Shown in pieces: positions 36,501-43,608 of a DNA stretch of 64,000 nt. Position numbers and translations under genes: made by a program. The stretch covers positions 1 to 64,000 of the forward strand of contig NZ_FNHV01000014.1 in the NCBI RefSeq assembly GCF_900103585.1. The letters run 5' to 3'. This stretch comes from Streptomyces sp. cf386 (GTDB taxonomy: Bacteria > Actinomycetota > Actinomycetes > Streptomycetales > Streptomycetaceae). The notes under the pieces are model-generated. The model did no database searches and was not told the DNA's origin. It saw nothing but the letters and a program-made list of their open reading frames with translations. Within the stretch, counting starts at the first letter, position 1, and each line of letters begins with the position of its first letter.

Positions 36501-37001
36501 GGCTACACGTCCGACGTCACCTGGCAGGATGTGCTGGAGGAATGGACGACCGGCCGGGGCAACATCCTCACCTTCGGCATCGGCAGCAAGGTCACTCAGC
36601 AGCTCGCCACGGGACCGCACAACACCAGGCTGCTGACGGAGATCCAGAAGCGGATCGCCGACGCGGACTACGACATCTCACCCAGTGAGCTCGGTGGGAA
36701 CGCGGCCTACGTCGACGGCGAGGGAATGGGGAAGCTCGCCGAGTTCCCCAAGGACGTCCTGGGCATGCTGACCGACGGCCGGGTGGGCAAGGGCACGCCC
36801 GACGCGTTCCTGGGCTCGTTCAACGAGGTCTACCAGGTGCTGAACGTGGACAAGAAGAACCGGCAGTTCACGGTGGGCTTCGCGGCCTTCAACAACACCG
36901 GCACGGCATCCCTGACCCACTTCCTTCCGGACATAGGCCAGGGCAACCAGTACGCGAGCGTGCACCAGACGTACTACTGGACCCTCACGGTCCGCGAGTA
37001 G
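30534..37001 (+). CDS. RHS/YD-repeat polymorphic toxin-like protein with unrecognised C-terminal tip
   Basis: Secreted giant of 2155 residues. The signal peptide is at about residues 1-35. A region at about 245-330 (SPTGKWDVSLGSGAFTYSVP, LALTYNSQSIDGR) resembles the SpvB/TcdB-type N-terminal domain. Many YD repeats follow from about 1000 on (for example YEYDPLNRPTKTKQG). The RHS core ends with YDPELGRFLSTDPL (about 1848) and DPTGL (about 1887). Beyond a Gly-rich hinge, about 265 residues form a variable tip with four Cys near its start; I do not recognise it. RHS proteins enclose and deliver such tips as toxins. The start is the GTG 5 nt after AGGGGTGGGG. A small membrane-protein gene follows after 27 bp, the expected place for an immunity gene. 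Confidence 0.9.
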   Translation: MRFLRSRSLAALTSKGLLAGLLSALVFAPAVAVALPSGEKPSVPSRELADPVSVPAETGTAKAPKVVWPKAATKTVDLGAASAARRTWRSVAGEASAVSVRAAKASGPAVKRSPGKVAVEVLDRKRTEAAGAVGLAVRVARQDGGRTAAPVEVALDYSGFAQAYGGDFAGRLRLMKLPACAATTPQLERCRQGRYVKAVNDTEDQTLTATVEAAPQTKQISGMSALSEPAVLAVTSGSSSDNGDYRASTLSPTGKWDVSLGSGAFTYSVPIEVPKPPVGEAPDLALTYNSQSIDGRTSASNNQASWVGMGWDLNVGYIERRYKNCTQDGHPTFGDLCWDSPNSSADPNGAAYVISLNGVASELIQDNTGTGSFHLKDDPGWKVQKLNGGYGSDNTDEFWVVTQQDGTRHYFGWGRTERLNSSGEREKTNSVLTVPVIGDDTGEPCNAQFPEPCKQAWRWNLDRVVTPNEVENVYFYKKEQNHYRSVAAADKARSYDAGSYLERIDYGWSSQIPGAQLPAQVDFQHVNRCVERMTEKDPLDNVAPDCPTIDAEPESYPDVPVDLICDGPDDGESCAGKTYYPTFFLRDMLWDINIKVRDNNDASWDLVRQYQMKYSLMNPSGSVGDQLWLDYIQRRGYAGDDITLPTINFNGEWQDNKVGAGELNFRRVNKVFTDTGSTITATYGHATDDNGTISRQCDENNLPSQSDNKYECFWQKWTPEGTETAQTGWFKKFVVTQVVVDPGDLADGNPSMTTTYEYDGTPGWRFGADPLAKDEDETWSEWRGYGKVLVTTGAGTNRHSTYHWLYRGLDGDRTSKTDASQTRSVDVTDSAGTAWKDSAWLAGKTLETSARDHEDESQKREWHEYWTYNTAQYTGLPDARFVRESEVRTLEKVHTSTDSDTSTWRERVTQWEFENDQAASTTFGLPMRIDEWGQTGVSDNHCTEFGRTYNTDTLDGTGTIRWMVYQDDERHYTVSCTTQAEDQAAGQDTLHQDKRTVTFYDGATSFSENDTKLTDGNATEIRMHTSASAYRSARSDYDEAGRRTKAWDGRNNLTTTTYSPATSWPVDGVTTTTPDPDGTGSRTAMTSAEYLSRHFGKPWKTVDANGNTTRIVYDAVGRLSQVFKPTEAANYPDGNPSMKFTYSIPVATSETGVPDVATGAALKTTTQTLQSGSTYALSVGYSDGLGRIRETQEPAPSGTGRIVTSTRYDSSGNVAGTSAPFYNSSAAGSGVVNPAVADIPSYTDAQVDWAGRTTLTQIQAKGVDQAVNRTVTRYIGADLVTVFPPEGGAVDTYTDVYGQTVKTVEHIGATSPTTRYEYTRSGKLKYVHDSQDNTTHYTYNWAGDRVTTDDPDAGGSSTSYDANGKVETTTDANGTVLTYEYDPLNRPTKTKQGTTLLAERTYDTATGGKNLPAASISYVAGKAYTAKVDAYDARGRETSKTLTVPDDGSGLNGSYTFGYGYDAADHMTAVAYPAIGGLPAETVTSTYTGQGRLSKVSSGLKTYLATTGYDDYGRLTSRTLGTAGSGAAVTRTLGYDDANGTGWLKNITTSTVVDSVTKEVQDDNFTRDKSGSVTALRETLANQQQCYRYDDLNRLTDAWTTTSTTCAATPQSDFSGPDPYQTKYTYDRLGNIQSVTDTTASGAATRDYKYAGYSADESTYTPDQDRPHAVASVTTGSGTDSYGYDSAGQLTSRTVDGVSSNLVWTPGRQLASITEAGKTSTYVRDADGNVIARTSATEKVLYLDGHELHKAGTAAAQATRYYAAEGASLAMRTADGSAEGQLTWLLGDGQASVQLAVTAVAGVVTRRRYTPFGDERDSTVPLSGSDRGFLGKAEDPSTGLSLLGARVYDPELGRFLSTDPLTSPYQPQKLSSYSYSENDPVNYSDPTGLDDGRACRCGSRPPLKPGGGGGTTGGSSGDRGTPTTSGHGCDQACLNALNSLVSTWKKMNINKRLAIELQSYVKVLGGNIRPCIAGVEASSGVAAGCMDLDGYTSDVTWQDVLEEWTTGRGNILTFGIGSKVTQQLATGPHNTRLLTEIQKRIADADYDISPSELGGNAAYVDGEGMGKLAEFPKDVLGMLTDGRVGKGTPDAFLGSFNEVYQVLNVDKKNRQFTVGFAAFNNTGTASLTHFLPDIGQGNQYASVHQTYYWTLTVRE

Positions 37002-37028
37002 CCTGAGCGGCCCGGAAGGGGAGAACGC

Positions 37029-37754
37029 ATGAATGAGGTCACGGCATCCCGGGCGGACCGATCCGCCCGGCGCGCGGGCGGCGTAGCAGTGCTGCTCCGG
37101 CTGCTGGCTCTTCTGGTCCTCGTGGCCGGGACGGCGGGCGGGATGTCGTACCTGATCCCCGACCGGGTCGGCGTCACAGAACTCACCCGTGACGCCGATC
37201 CGGACGGGTCACTCGTCGTCCACGTCCGGCAGACCGGTCTGCTGGAGGTGCGGGCCCGCTGGTCGACGGGGTTCCTCGGTGACAAGGAGATCGTCCACCA
37301 CTTCGACATGCTGCCGTCCGCTCCGGGCGGTGTGGCGGCCTTCGAGAAGTCCGTGAAGCGTGCGCTCGATGCCGAGGGCAGGTCGGTCGACTTCGTGGAG
37401 GACGATCCGCTGCGGGACCTGGGCGGACTGTCGGCCTTCGTCCCCGTCCTCTACTGGCGCTTCATCCCCGGCACCTGGCTGCCCTGGTCGGTGCTGCTGT
37501 GCGCGGTGGCCGTCCTCGCGTCCATCGCGCGGGGCGGGCACCGCCGCGCCGCGGCGGGCCACTGGTACGCCGCCTGCCTGCTCGCCGGAACCGGCTTCCT
37601 GGTCCACCTGTGGTCCGAGCCCGCACCGCTGGGACGGCCGGGGGCAGCCGGCGCACCGCCCATGAGCGGCCGCCAGGTGGCCACGCGCACCCTGGCCGTC
37701 CTGGCAGCGGTCGTCCTGAGCGGCTTCGGGCTGGCCGCCCTGCGCGGGTACTAG
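37029..37754 (+). CDS. Small four-helix membrane protein, candidate immunity protein for the RHS toxin
   Basis: Protein of 241 residues with predicted membrane helices near 17-37, 137-157, 174-193 and 219-238, and an extracytoplasmic domain of about 95 residues between the first two. No family recognised. It starts 27 bp after the RHS stop with an AAGGGGAG RBS, so it is almost certainly in the same transcript. A membrane location would suit an inhibitor of a toxin acting at or outside the membrane. The immunity role rests only on position. Confidence 0.7.
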   Translation: MNEVTASRADRSARRAGGVAVLLRLLALLVLVAGTAGGMSYLIPDRVGVTELTRDADPDGSLVVHVRQTGLLEVRARWSTGFLGDKEIVHHFDMLPSAPGGVAAFEKSVKRALDAEGRSVDFVEDDPLRDLGGLSAFVPVLYWRFIPGTWLPWSVLLCAVAVLASIARGGHRRAAAGHWYAACLLAGTGFLVHLWSEPAPLGRPGAAGAPPMSGRQVATRTLAVLAAVVLSGFGLAALRGY

Positions 37755-37780
37755 CCGGGATTCGCTCGGTTCCGGCGGTC

Positions 37781-39853
37781 CTACGCCGGGCGGGCGGGCT
37801 GCTGCTGCGTGACGGACCGGCGCTGGTCCGGGATCTCCGCCGGGAACTCCGCCGCCAGCCGTTCCGCCATCCGCGCCCGGTGCTGCCCGGCCGCCGAACA
37901 CAGCGCCTGTACGGCGTCGTTGAAGCGCACCTGTGAGGTCGGCTCGTCCGGCCCCAGCAGGTGCCGCTTCAACTCGGCCCGCGCCTCGACCAGTTCGTCC
38001 CTCTCGGGGTGCCGCACCGCGTCCAGCAGCTCCGGCACCCCGGCCGCGTCCGGCGTCAGCACGGTCGCCGCGCGCACGGTCGGGAAGGCCTTGCGGAACA
38101 CGTCCTCCGCGAGGCCGCTGGTGTTCGCCACGGCGTACGGCTTGCCGCTCGCCAGGAAGTCGCTGATCACACTCGACACATCGCTGATCAGCAGGTCGGC
38201 CACGTTGAAGCAGGCGTACAGCGTGGGCCGGGCGGCCGTGACGACCTGGTGCTCGCCTTCCGGCAGCGACGCCCAGTACGCCTCCTCCCAGGCCGCCGTG
38301 GCCGCCGCCACCGCCTGAGCCCGCCCCGGCTCCGGCGCCGACTGGAGCAGCATCCGCTCCACCTGATCGGCGCCGGCCCGGTCGGTCGTCGTGGTGAGCC
38401 GGTCCAACTCCCGTGTGAGCTGGGCGAGTTCACCGTTGTCGCGCGGCTGCTCGCCCGTCCGCTCCCGGTTCGCCGCCCGGATCAGCTCACGGATCCGCAG
38501 ATCGGCCGCCCCGGCCCGCGGATCCACCGAGCCCGTCAGCGGGTGCGGCTTGTACAGCAGCCGTACACCAGGCTCCGCGAGCAGCGCCCGCACGAGGTTC
38601 TCACCGGCCTCGACCACCGAGGTGTTGCCGGGGTTGCCGTCCCAGCCCTCCCAGGTCGGCGCGTACAGGACGGTCGTGCGGTGTCCGTCAGCGGCTCCGC
38701 CGCGGGCACGGTCCGACGGGCCCTCGTCCGGCCGTACGGCGTCCAGCTGCGGTCGGCCGATCTCCACCACGTCCTTGTCCTCGACGCCCACCTCGGCCAG
38801 CGCGTACCGCTCCCGCGCCGCCGGCCCCGCCACCCACACCTCGTCGTACGCCTTCGCGTACGGGTTGCAGGACGACAGCTTGTCGCTCTCCCCGTGGTTG
38901 ACGAAGGTGTGCTTCAGCGTGGGGATGCGCAGGACCTGGGAGGTCTTGCCGGAGTTGGACGGGTGGATGAGGACCTGGAGCGAGGACTCCTCCAGCCGCA
39001 TCAGCGTGGAGACCTTCGGCAGACACAGGATCGGTACGTCCGTCGGCGCGATCTTCTGCACCATGAACCGCTCACGCAGCACGATCAGCGGACGGCCCTC
39101 CAAGTGCGCGAGCGGCTCCAGCCACATGTTCGCCTGGTATGCCGAGGAGGCGCCGCCGGAGAAGTACAGGCCGGCCGTCGGCCGGTACTCCGCGAGCCAC
39201 GCGTCCAGCCAGGCCAGCGCCTCCCGCTCGCCCGCCGGGCGACGGCTCGGCAGCAGCCGTACGAGAAGGTCGTACAGGCCCAGCAGGGCGAGCCCGAGGG
39301 ACAGCGCGATACCGAGGGCCGCGCAGCGGGGGTCGTCGGTGGCCGCCGTGGTCAGCAGGCCCGCGGTGGCCGGGAGGCCGAAGACGAGCAGGCGGTCGCC
39401 GGGGCGGCGCAGCAGGACCGGTGGGGCGGGGGAGAGGCGCAGGGCGGAGGCGTCGATGTTGCGCGTGACCACGGGCAGGGTGCGGGTGCGGCGGACCAGC
39501 ACCGAGACGGCCTGGATCGCGCAGTGCAGCGCGTAGAAGGCGAGGAGGCCCGCGACGAGCGGGGTGTACAGCGTCTCCCGATGCTGCTCACCGAGCCGCA
39601 GCAGGCCCACCACCAGCAGCAGGTCCCGCAGTACGTGCCGCACGGTGATGTCCGCGTGCGACTTGGCGAACACCGACAGCATGCCCCGGTCCCAGCGGTA
39701 CAGCACGCCCTCGACGGCCAGGGACACGACCGTCGAGGCGAGCAGCAGCGGGACGTGCGGGTGCAGCGCCGCCACGGCCTGGGCGACGAAGGCGGCGACC
39801 AGGAGAGCCGTGACGAGCGCTCTCGCCGGGATACGGGACAGGGGTGTGGGCAA
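37781..39853 (-). CDS. CDP-glycerol/ribitol glycerophosphotransferase family protein 2 (TagF/TarL-like)
   Basis: Paralogue of the protein at 25235-27337, 690 residues with the same architecture: five or six N-terminal membrane segments (residues 1 to about 200) and a catalytic region with LYAPTWEGWDGNPGNTS, LYKPHPLTG and SDVSSVISDFLASGKPYA. It also has a charged insertion (about 455-530). Likely to act on the same polymer, for example one paralogue priming and one polymerising. The start is a TTG with GGAG 9 nt upstream. It converges on the RHS/immunity transcript with 26 bp between the stops. Confidence 0.9.
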   Translation of the reverse strand: MPTPLSRIPARALVTALLVAAFVAQAVAALHPHVPLLLASTVVSLAVEGVLYRWDRGMLSVFAKSHADITVRHVLRDLLLVVGLLRLGEQHRETLYTPLVAGLLAFYALHCAIQAVSVLVRRTRTLPVVTRNIDASALRLSPAPPVLLRRPGDRLLVFGLPATAGLLTTAATDDPRCAALGIALSLGLALLGLYDLLVRLLPSRRPAGEREALAWLDAWLAEYRPTAGLYFSGGASSAYQANMWLEPLAHLEGRPLIVLRERFMVQKIAPTDVPILCLPKVSTLMRLEESSLQVLIHPSNSGKTSQVLRIPTLKHTFVNHGESDKLSSCNPYAKAYDEVWVAGPAARERYALAEVGVEDKDVVEIGRPQLDAVRPDEGPSDRARGGAADGHRTTVLYAPTWEGWDGNPGNTSVVEAGENLVRALLAEPGVRLLYKPHPLTGSVDPRAGAADLRIRELIRAANRERTGEQPRDNGELAQLTRELDRLTTTTDRAGADQVERMLLQSAPEPGRAQAVAAATAAWEEAYWASLPEGEHQVVTAARPTLYACFNVADLLISDVSSVISDFLASGKPYAVANTSGLAEDVFRKAFPTVRAATVLTPDAAGVPELLDAVRHPERDELVEARAELKRHLLGPDEPTSQVRFNDAVQALCSAAGQHRARMAERLAAEFPAEIPDQRRSVTQQQPARPA

Positions 39854-39973
39854 CTGCGGTCACTCCAAGGTCGGCGCGGGACGTCGTGCGTCCGGGTTAA
39901 CGCGCGGCGGCCTGCAGACGACACGCACGTGTCCTGGGGGCCTGGAGTGACCGGGCCGGCGGAATCGCCGCCC

Positions 39974-41392
39974 CTACCGTCCGGACTGCAACGCCCGCCG
40001 TATCGGGCCGCCCACCACGCGGCGCGCCCGGCGGTACACGGACGCCGCCGGGAGTCCCGCGCCGCCCTTGGTGGCGCGGGACAGCTCGCGCCGCAACCGG
40101 TCGTTGTCCAGGGCGAGTTCGCCGATACGGCTCTGCAGCCAGCCGAACCGGGTGGTCAGCGAGGTGAGGTCGGCGTCGTTCCAGGGGCGGACGCCCGCCG
40201 GGAAGGCCAGCGACCTCATGCGTTCGTCGAAGGCGGCGCCGCCGTCGCCGTGGGTGAACGTGTTCTCCAGGCCGTTGCGGTCCAGGAACGCCGTGAACCG
40301 CTCGAACCGCTCCTGGTGGCCGCTCATCAGGGCGCCGAAATCGGCCTCCTCGTACAGCGACGCCGGGTCCAGGTCCTCGGGCAGCTTGTCGATCCGGCGG
40401 TGCGGGATGTTGAAGTAGCGGCACAGCTCCAGCGTGCGCGAGTCACCGCAGAGCACGGTCGCCGGTGTGCCCGCGAGCAGCGCGGCGATGTTGCCGTGGA
40501 TACGGGAGCCGAAGGAGAAGTCGAACGCGCGCAGGTCGTCGATCCAGGTGACCGGGTCGACGTAGACGCGGACCTTGTCCTCCCGGTACATCGGGTGCTC
40601 GGGGTGCGTCGGTATCGCCGTGACCAGGCCGTTCGGGTCGGACAGGTCCCGCCAGTGCAGCTGCCGTGCGTCGCTGATGTTCTGGCCGATGAAACGCAGG
40701 TGGGGGTAGCGGGCGTGGGCGCGGTCGATGACCCGGTCCAGACCCTGGGACCGCACCGCGCTGTGCGAGCCGTTCACGGCGATCCGGGAGCCGGCGCCGA
40801 GGGCGGGCTCCCGCTTGGTGACGGTGAGTTCCTTGCCGTACAGGAACAGCGAGGGGCAGCCGATGACCTCGACGTCCCGGAAGCCCAGGTCCTTCAGGTA
40901 CTTCTCGGTGAACTCGCCCCGGACCCCGATCGAGGCACTGCGGTCGAGCACGGCGGAGACGAACTCGCGCACCGCGGGCTCGATGCCCTTCAGCCGCGCC
41001 GCGTTGTAGCCGAGCCCGGCCTGGGCGCCGACCCCCACCACGACCACGGGGATCCGCAGCTTGCCGATCAGCCGGGTCAGCCGCTTCAACTGCCCCTCGA
41101 ACGACGGCCGGAACGCGTTCGCGAGCGGGACGACGAAGGCGTCGTACTCCTCGTTGATCCGGCCGGCCGCCGAGATGTCGGTGCGGATGCCGTTCGAGAC
41201 GACCTCGGTGTGCGGGGTCTCGAGGATCTTGTGCGTGGCGTCGCTGAAGATCAGATTGCCGGAGTTGGTGGCGATGACGTCCCGGTGCAGGGCCTCTTCC
41301 ACGGAGACCACGTCGTAGGGGCTCTTGCCGGAGCGGACGAGGAGGCGCTTCCCGCGGGGTACATCGTGAGCATTGTGTGACACAGCGTTCAA
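39974..41392 (-). CDS. Polysaccharide pyruvyltransferase family protein
   Basis: Protein of 472 residues in the CsaB/WcaK-like family that adds pyruvate ketals to surface glycans. Landmarks are VVVVGVGAQAG, SIGVRGEFTEKYLKDLG, DVEVIGCPSLFL and FDFSFGSRIHGNIAALLAG. A C-terminal coiled-coil-like stretch and a basic tail follow. Two start options exist: the TTG at 41392 or a GTG nine bases later (41383); neither has a strong RBS. It lies 120 bp upstream of transferase 2 on the same strand, so they may form a unit. The promoter region toward proB is AT-rich. Pyruvylation would decorate the polymer made by the surrounding genes (inference). Confidence 0.85.
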   Translation of the reverse strand: MNAVSHNAHDVPRGKRLLVRSGKSPYDVVSVEEALHRDVIATNSGNLIFSDATHKILETPHTEVVSNGIRTDISAAGRINEEYDAFVVPLANAFRPSFEGQLKRLTRLIGKLRIPVVVVGVGAQAGLGYNAARLKGIEPAVREFVSAVLDRSASIGVRGEFTEKYLKDLGFRDVEVIGCPSLFLYGKELTVTKREPALGAGSRIAVNGSHSAVRSQGLDRVIDRAHARYPHLRFIGQNISDARQLHWRDLSDPNGLVTAIPTHPEHPMYREDKVRVYVDPVTWIDDLRAFDFSFGSRIHGNIAALLAGTPATVLCGDSRTLELCRYFNIPHRRIDKLPEDLDPASLYEEADFGALMSGHQERFERFTAFLDRNGLENTFTHGDGGAAFDERMRSLAFPAGVRPWNDADLTSLTTRFGWLQSRIGELALDNDRLRRELSRATKGGAGLPAASVYRRARRVVGGPIRRALQSGR

Positions 41393-41526
41393 AATATGTT
41401 TGCCCTGTCGTTATTTTCTATAGGCAACCAACGCAACCTTTTTGCCGTATGCGACGCGTGAGCAAACAGTTACCGCCCGCCTGTCCGGGGGCTGGAATCC
41501 CCGCGCGCCGAACGATCCCCTTCGCG

Positions 41527-41532
41527 TAGATT
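41527..41532 (+). promoter_or_regulatory. -10 box (TAGATT) for proB
   Basis: TAGATT lies 41 nt before the GTG start, giving a short leader that contains the GAGGGAAAG RBS. The -35 is not clear. The 180-bp divergent region is AT-rich near 41391-41450, where the promoter of the pyruvyltransferase gene is expected. Confidence 0.45.
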
Positions 41533-41573
41533 GCCGAGCAGGCAACCGGATGTACGCGAGGGAAAGAGCACAG

Positions 41574-42701
41574 GTGGCAGGGGCAAGGCAGGGTGTGCAC
41601 GAGGCCCGCAGGATCGTCGTCAAGGTGGGGTCCTCGTCGCTGACCACCGCGTCGGGAGGGCTGGACGCCGACCGTGTGGACGCGCTCGTCGACGTCCTCG
41701 CCAAGAGCCGTAGCGGCGGTGAGCGGGAGGTCGTCCTCGTCTCCTCCGGCGCCATCGCGGCCGGCCTCGCCCCGCTGGGCCTGCGTCGGCGCCCCAAGGA
41801 CCTGGCCCGCCAGCAGGCCGCCGCCAGCGTCGGCCAGGGTCTGCTCGTGGCCCGCTACACCGCCTCCTTCGCCCGCTACGGCGTCCGCGTCGGCCAGGTC
41901 CTGCTGACCAGCGACGACATGAGCCGCCGCGCCCACCACCGCAATGCCTCGCGCACCCTCGACAAGCTGCTCGCGATGGGCGCGTTCCCGATCGTCAACG
42001 AGAACGACACCGTCGCCACGGACGAGATCCGCTTCGGCGACAACGACCGGCTCGCCGCCCTGGTCGCCCACCTCGTACGGGCGGATCTGCTGGTCCTGCT
42101 GTCCGACGTGGACGGCGTGTACGACGGCGACCCCCGCAAGCCGGGCACCTCGCGGATAGCGGAGGTACGGGGTCCGGAGGATCTCGCCCATGTCGAGATC
42201 GGCAGCGCGGGCAAGGCCGGCGTCGGCACCGGCGGCATGGTGACCAAGGTCGAGGCGGCCCGGATCGCCGCCGCCGCCGGCATCCCGGTCGTCCTCACCA
42301 GCGCGATCCACGCCGCCGAGGCATTGCACGGCGGCGACACCGGTACCTACTTCCACGCCACCGGCAAGCGCTCCGCCGACCGGCTGCTGTGGCTCCAGCA
42401 CGCCTCCACGCCCCAGGGGTCGCTCACCCTCGACGACGGTGCGGTACGGGCGGTCGTGGAGCGCCGCAAGTCCCTGCTGCCGGCCGGAATCGCCGCCGTC
42501 GAGGGCGAGTTCAGCGCGGGCGACCCGGTCGAACTGCGCGACAGCGCGGGGCGCGCGGTCGCACGCGGGCTCGTCAACTTCGACGCCAAGGAGATCCCGC
42601 AACTGCTCGGGCGGTCGACGCGGGAGCTGGCGCGGGAGTTGGGCGCGGAGTACGAGCGGGAGGTCGTCCATCGGGACGACCTGGTGATCCTGCAGCCCTG
42701 A
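41574..42701 (+). CDS. proB: Glutamate 5-kinase
   Basis: First enzyme of proline synthesis, phosphorylating glutamate to glutamyl-5-phosphate; 375 residues. The kinase domain has ARRIVVKVGSSSLTT at the N-terminus, VSSGAIAAG and NENDTVATDEIRFGDND. A PUA domain occupies the last ~80 residues (AVEGEFSAGDPVELRD). The start is the GTG after GAGGGAAAG; in-frame starts at 41550 and 41442 exist but lie upstream of the RBS. proA follows 0.9 kb later, separated by a repeat array and a small gene. Confidence 0.96.
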   Translation: MAGARQGVHEARRIVVKVGSSSLTTASGGLDADRVDALVDVLAKSRSGGEREVVLVSSGAIAAGLAPLGLRRRPKDLARQQAAASVGQGLLVARYTASFARYGVRVGQVLLTSDDMSRRAHHRNASRTLDKLLAMGAFPIVNENDTVATDEIRFGDNDRLAALVAHLVRADLLVLLSDVDGVYDGDPRKPGTSRIAEVRGPEDLAHVEIGSAGKAGVGTGGMVTKVEAARIAAAAGIPVVLTSAIHAAEALHGGDTGTYFHATGKRSADRLLWLQHASTPQGSLTLDDGAVRAVVERRKSLLPAGIAAVEGEFSAGDPVELRDSAGRAVARGLVNFDAKEIPQLLGRSTRELARELGAEYEREVVHRDDLVILQP

Positions 42702-42735
42702 GGGGCGTGTGTGAGGGGGGTCGGCTCTCGGTCCT

Positions 42736-42974
42736 CGGCCGAAAACAGGGGAACGCCCCGTTACTGATGTCGCCCTCGGGTGGACGTTCCGCGCTGCATC
42801 GTCCCGGGGGCAACCCCCGGACCCCCGGCCGAAAACAGGGGGAACGCCCTGTTGCCCATGTCGCCCTCGGGTGGACGTTCCGCGCTGCATCGTCCCGGGG
42901 GCAACCCCCGGACCCCCGGCCGAAAACAGGGGGAACGCCCTGTTACCCATGTCGCCCTCAGGTGGACGTTCCGC
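42736..42974. repeat. Tandem 90/91-bp repeat, about 2.7 copies
   Basis: Units begin at 42736, 42826 and 42917, each starting CGGCCGAAAACAGGGG; the third stops after GTGGACGTTCCGC. Each full unit contains a strong hairpin (CCGGGGG-CAA-CCCCCGG; first at 42804-42820). Copies differ at only a few positions, so the expansion is recent. The short reading frames across it look incidental. It fills most of the 368-bp gap after proB. Confidence 0.9.
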
Positions 42975-43069
42975 AAAACCGCCCCGCGAGCCCTTGCGGC
43001 CTGCTCAACTTTGTCTCGGGGACACATTCCGCACCACCCGATTCCGGGCACTGCGCAAAGGAGGCCGTT

Positions 43070-43534
43070 GTGAGACGAGTGCGCCCTGGGGTGGCGTCCC
43101 GCGGTGCCGGTGGGGCCTCGTCCCGTGCGGCCCGTGAGGAGCGCGCCTTGACGAGCGTCGCGGCCGGCGATCGGTACGAGGAGCCCAAGGATCTGCCCCG
43201 TCTGTGGCACGTCACCCTCAGCGTCTCCGGCCGGGAGGCCCCGCTGAAGGAGGTGCGGCGCGCCCTCGAACAGCTCGCCCACGACCACCCCTTTCTGCTG
43301 ACCAGCAGATACGCCAACGACCACGCCGAGATCCGCTACTGGGAAGAGGCCCGCGACCTGCACGACGCGGCGGCCGTCGCCCTGCGCCTGTGGGGCGAGC
43401 ACCGGCAGAGCGCCGGACTGCCGCCCTGGGAGATCGTCGGCCTGGAGGTCATCGACCGCGAGACCTACCACCTGCGCGTCGCCGAGGGCTACGGACCGCC
43501 ACCGGCGACCCCGGTGGGCGTCCACCCCTACTGA
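43070..43534 (+). CDS. Conserved actinobacterial protein of unknown function between proB and proA
   Basis: Soluble protein of 154 residues. The core (from about residue 27) reads as a compact alpha/beta domain (LPRLWHVTLSVSG, LEQLAHDHPFLLTSRYAND, HAEIRYWEEARDLHDAA) rich in His and aromatic residues, with no signal peptide or membrane helix. I recognise it only as a conserved streptomycete hypothetical. The GTG at 43070 follows an excellent AAAGGAGG with 5-nt spacing. A TTG at 43148 preceded by GAGGAGCG would give just the conserved core, so the N-terminal 26 residues are uncertain. Confidence 0.75.
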   Translation: MRRVRPGVASRGAGGASSRAAREERALTSVAAGDRYEEPKDLPRLWHVTLSVSGREAPLKEVRRALEQLAHDHPFLLTSRYANDHAEIRYWEEARDLHDAAAVALRLWGEHRQSAGLPPWEIVGLEVIDRETYHLRVAEGYGPPPATPVGVHPY

Positions 43535-43574
43535 GCGGCCCTGGAGGGTCTGTCTCGCGGTTCGGAATGCGCGC

Positions 43575-43602
43575 TGGACCGGCCCCACAACCGCACTACC
43601 CT
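43575..43602 (+). promoter_or_regulatory. Leaderless promoter of proA
   Basis: TGGACC (43575-43580), a 16-bp spacer and TACCCT (43597-43602), then 6 nt to the ATG. No RBS lies upstream of that ATG. Confidence 0.6.
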
Positions 43603-43608
43603 TCTTTC

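Noticed and set aside
33807..36620. 937-codon minus-strand frame inside the RHS gene
   Set aside because: Antisense shadow; the RHS frame shows intact YD repeats throughout.
37961..41380. 1139-codon plus-strand frame opposite transferase 2 and the pyruvyltransferase
   Set aside because: Low-complexity antisense read over two genes with clear family motifs on the minus strand.
42736..42974. CRISPR array
   Set aside because: Repeats are contiguous 90/91-bp tandem units without unique spacers, and no cas gene is in the window.
42780..43137. Short frames MDVPRCIVPGATPGPP... within the tandem repeat
   Set aside because: They are created by the 91-bp repeat itself, lack RBS and codon bias, and repeat the same peptide.
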